Source of the DNA: Spirochaetales bacterium
GTDB taxonomy: Bacteria > Spirochaetota > Spirochaetia > SZUA-6 > JAFGRV01
Assembly (NCBI GenBank): GCA_016928415.1
Contig: JAFGKU010000175.1
Span: 1-32,087, forward strand
Direction: 5' to 3'
DNA: 32,087 nt
In this document: positions 31,020 to 32,087 of the stretch, one piece after another
Position numbering within the stretch: the stretch's first letter is position 1
Layout: each line of letters starts with the position of its first letter
Translations under genes and position numbers: made by a program
Notes under the pieces: model-generated
Database searches by the model: none
What the model was told of the DNA's origin: nothing
The model's input: only the letters and a program-made list of their open reading frames with translations

Positions 31020-31823
31020 CTAAAGCGGACTTTTTATGTTTTTGAAAACAGGGTCTGTCAGATGAAGATAGATCATGGTGGTATTCACAGATTTATGACC
31101 TAAAAGAGTCTTAATATTTCTAATATCCACACCATTGTCAACCAGATGAGTAGCAAAACTATGCCTGAGAGTATGGCATGTGGCTTTTTTCTTGATACCA
31201 GATTTTAATAATGCCTTTTTGAATATTAATTGAACTGTCCTTTTTGAATATTTATTACCGGAAATTGTTTCAAATACGAGTGAATTAGCTTTTCTGTCTT
31301 TAATCAGTTCTAATAGATCTTTCAGAATATGATCCGAGATTATAGTAATTCTGTCCTTATGTGCCTTGGAATTGTTTACCCTTAATGTGTTGGCAATTGG
31401 ATTTATATCCTGAACCCGTATGTTGATAACCTCAGATAATCTTAAACCACTTCCATAGAGGAAGGACATCATTAGCTTATGTTTTTTATTCGGAATGGTA
31501 TCTAAAATGGACAGTATTTCCTGACGTGAAAGAGTCTGCGGCACCCGTTTCCGCTTTTTAACCCGATTAAGAGAATAAGGGCATTCTTTCTTTAATACGA
31601 GTTCATAAAATAATTTGATAGCCTGGTAAGAAAGTCTCGTTTGTTCGACTGTATCCTGAAAACTAAAAAGAAACAATTTTAATCGTTCTGCAGGATTAAT
31701 TTGACGGTTTTGATCGGAGAAATTTAGATATTGCTGTAACAGGCTGCAGTACGTCTTGATTGAATTGGCAGCATAATTCCTGTTTTTCATCTCAATCCGA
31801 AGATTTTGAATATATTTATGCAT
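31020..31823 (-). CDS. XerC/D-like tyrosine recombinase
   Basis: This 267-residue protein has an N-terminal SAM-like core-binding domain (1-90) and a catalytic domain with the full set: R128 (SGLRLSE), K153, H217 and R220 (HTLRHSFATHL), H243 (LLGHKS) and Y252 (TTMIYLHL). It ends NIKSPL, as in many Xer/integrase proteins of spirochaetes and Bacteroidetes. The 64 residues between K153 and H217 leave no room for the extra domain of integron integrases. It could resolve or integrate a mobile element; no partner gene is visible. AGGAAAGG precedes the ATG. Codon use is clearly more A+T-rich than in the rest of the window, which suggests transfer. Confidence 0.9.
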   Translation of the reverse strand: MHKYIQNLRIEMKNRNYAANSIKTYCSLLQQYLNFSDQNRQINPAERLKLFLFSFQDTVEQTRLSYQAIKLFYELVLKKECPYSLNRVKKRKRVPQTLSRQEILSILDTIPNKKHKLMMSFLYGSGLRLSEVINIRVQDINPIANTLRVNNSKAHKDRITIISDHILKDLLELIKDRKANSLVFETISGNKYSKRTVQLIFKKALLKSGIKKKATCHTLRHSFATHLVDNGVDIRNIKTLLGHKSVNTTMIYLHLTDPVFKNIKSPL

Positions 31824-32087
31824 ATGAATAACCTTTCCTAATTTTGTATAAGTACATTATATGAAATTTGGATGAAATTTAAGGTAAATTTTCTAAATTA
31901 ATTCCTGAGATAATCTCCTATTAAATATATAACTTCGCTTTAACAGTTATTAAATTGAAATTCGTCTACGATATAAAATTTAGAAATTCATACACTTAGA
32001 GTTATGTGCCATCGTAATACGTAACAAATTGAATGGACATTATTTTATTAACCAGTAATTGTGTTTTTATAATAAGTGAAAACTGTC
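31824..32087. other. Very A+T-rich flank of the recombinase, no gene seen
   Basis: There is no open frame with a ribosome site. The sequence has several short GAAATT-type repeats and is the most A+T-rich part of the window. It may hold the recombinase's attachment site or the start of a mobile region beyond the edge; I cannot identify a core site. Confidence 0.4.

Noticed and set aside
31020..31823. Integron integrase with attI/attC sites
   Set aside because: The distance between catalytic K153 and H217 (64 residues) is shorter than in XerD and leaves no room for the integron-specific insert. I found no convincing RYYYAAC/GTTRRRY site pair on either side.
1..32087. CRISPR arrays, tRNA or rRNA genes
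   Set aside because: No regularly spaced direct repeats and no cloverleaf or rRNA-like segments were noticed on reading.

Overview
The window reads as a chromosome segment of an anaerobic or microaerophilic Gram-negative bacterium with an outer membrane. Support for this comes from several lipoprotein signals, a Tat-exported [NiFe] hydrogenase, a broken hgcA next to an intact hgcB (mercury-methylation genes), periplasmic CxxCH heme proteins and mid-40s G+C by eye. The ROK regulator beside a LacI-type sensor/GGDEF protein, and a tyrosine recombinase ending in NIKSPL, resemble spirochaete genes. A deltaproteobacterium-like genome cannot be excluded from sequence reading alone.

Layout. 1-246: N-terminus of a response regulator cut by the window edge. 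421-1701: DinB-like and DUF2284 genes. 1759-3576 (minus): glutathione peroxidase and a HEAT-repeat membrane protein. 3825-5150: MscS channel. 5218-5892 (minus): secreted protein of unknown function. 5994-9480: a ROK regulator overlapping tail-to-tail with a periplasmic-binding-protein-like/GGDEF protein. 9632-11283: a CE4-type deacetylase followed by a CBM6-like lipoprotein. 11335-15574 (minus): one operon for the hydrogenase small and large subunits, their maturation protease, and TatC, TatB and TatA. 15752-18493: an SGNH hydrolase with TPRs, then a YkgJ-type cysteine-cluster protein. 18447-19647 (minus): a MarR regulator, an hgcA remnant lacking its corrinoid domain, and an intact hgcB. 19943-20509: P-loop NTPase. 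20607-22564: an adenylate cyclase with a periplasmic heme-c site, translationally coupled to a cytochrome P460-like lipoprotein. 22639-23019: small secreted Cys protein. 23111-25492: a histidine kinase fused to a CoA-disulfide-reductase-like flavoprotein and a Cys-less rhodanese domain. 25502-28114: a tightly packed run of phosphopantetheinyl transferase, zinc ribbon, aminopeptidase and metallo-beta-lactamase-fold genes. 28120-30449 (minus): an isopropylmalate-synthase-family enzyme and an MTA/SAH-nucleosidase-like protein. 31020-31823 (minus): tyrosine recombinase in AT-rich surroundings.

How parts fit. The hydrogenase operon carries its own Tat translocase, which would export the RR-signal small subunit together with the large subunit; no cytochrome partner is encoded here. 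From 20607 to 25492 a co-oriented block joins heme sensing (cyclase, P460-like protein) to thiol/pyridine-nucleotide chemistry (kinase-CoADR fusion); this is the best candidate in the window for an undescribed redox-signalling module. Several of the signalling genes have a -10 box 5-9 bases before the start codon and no usable Shine-Dalgarno, which suggests leaderless transcripts. A 12-base word, GGGGACGGAGGT, recurs at gene ends and intergenic sites and looks like a dispersed repeat.
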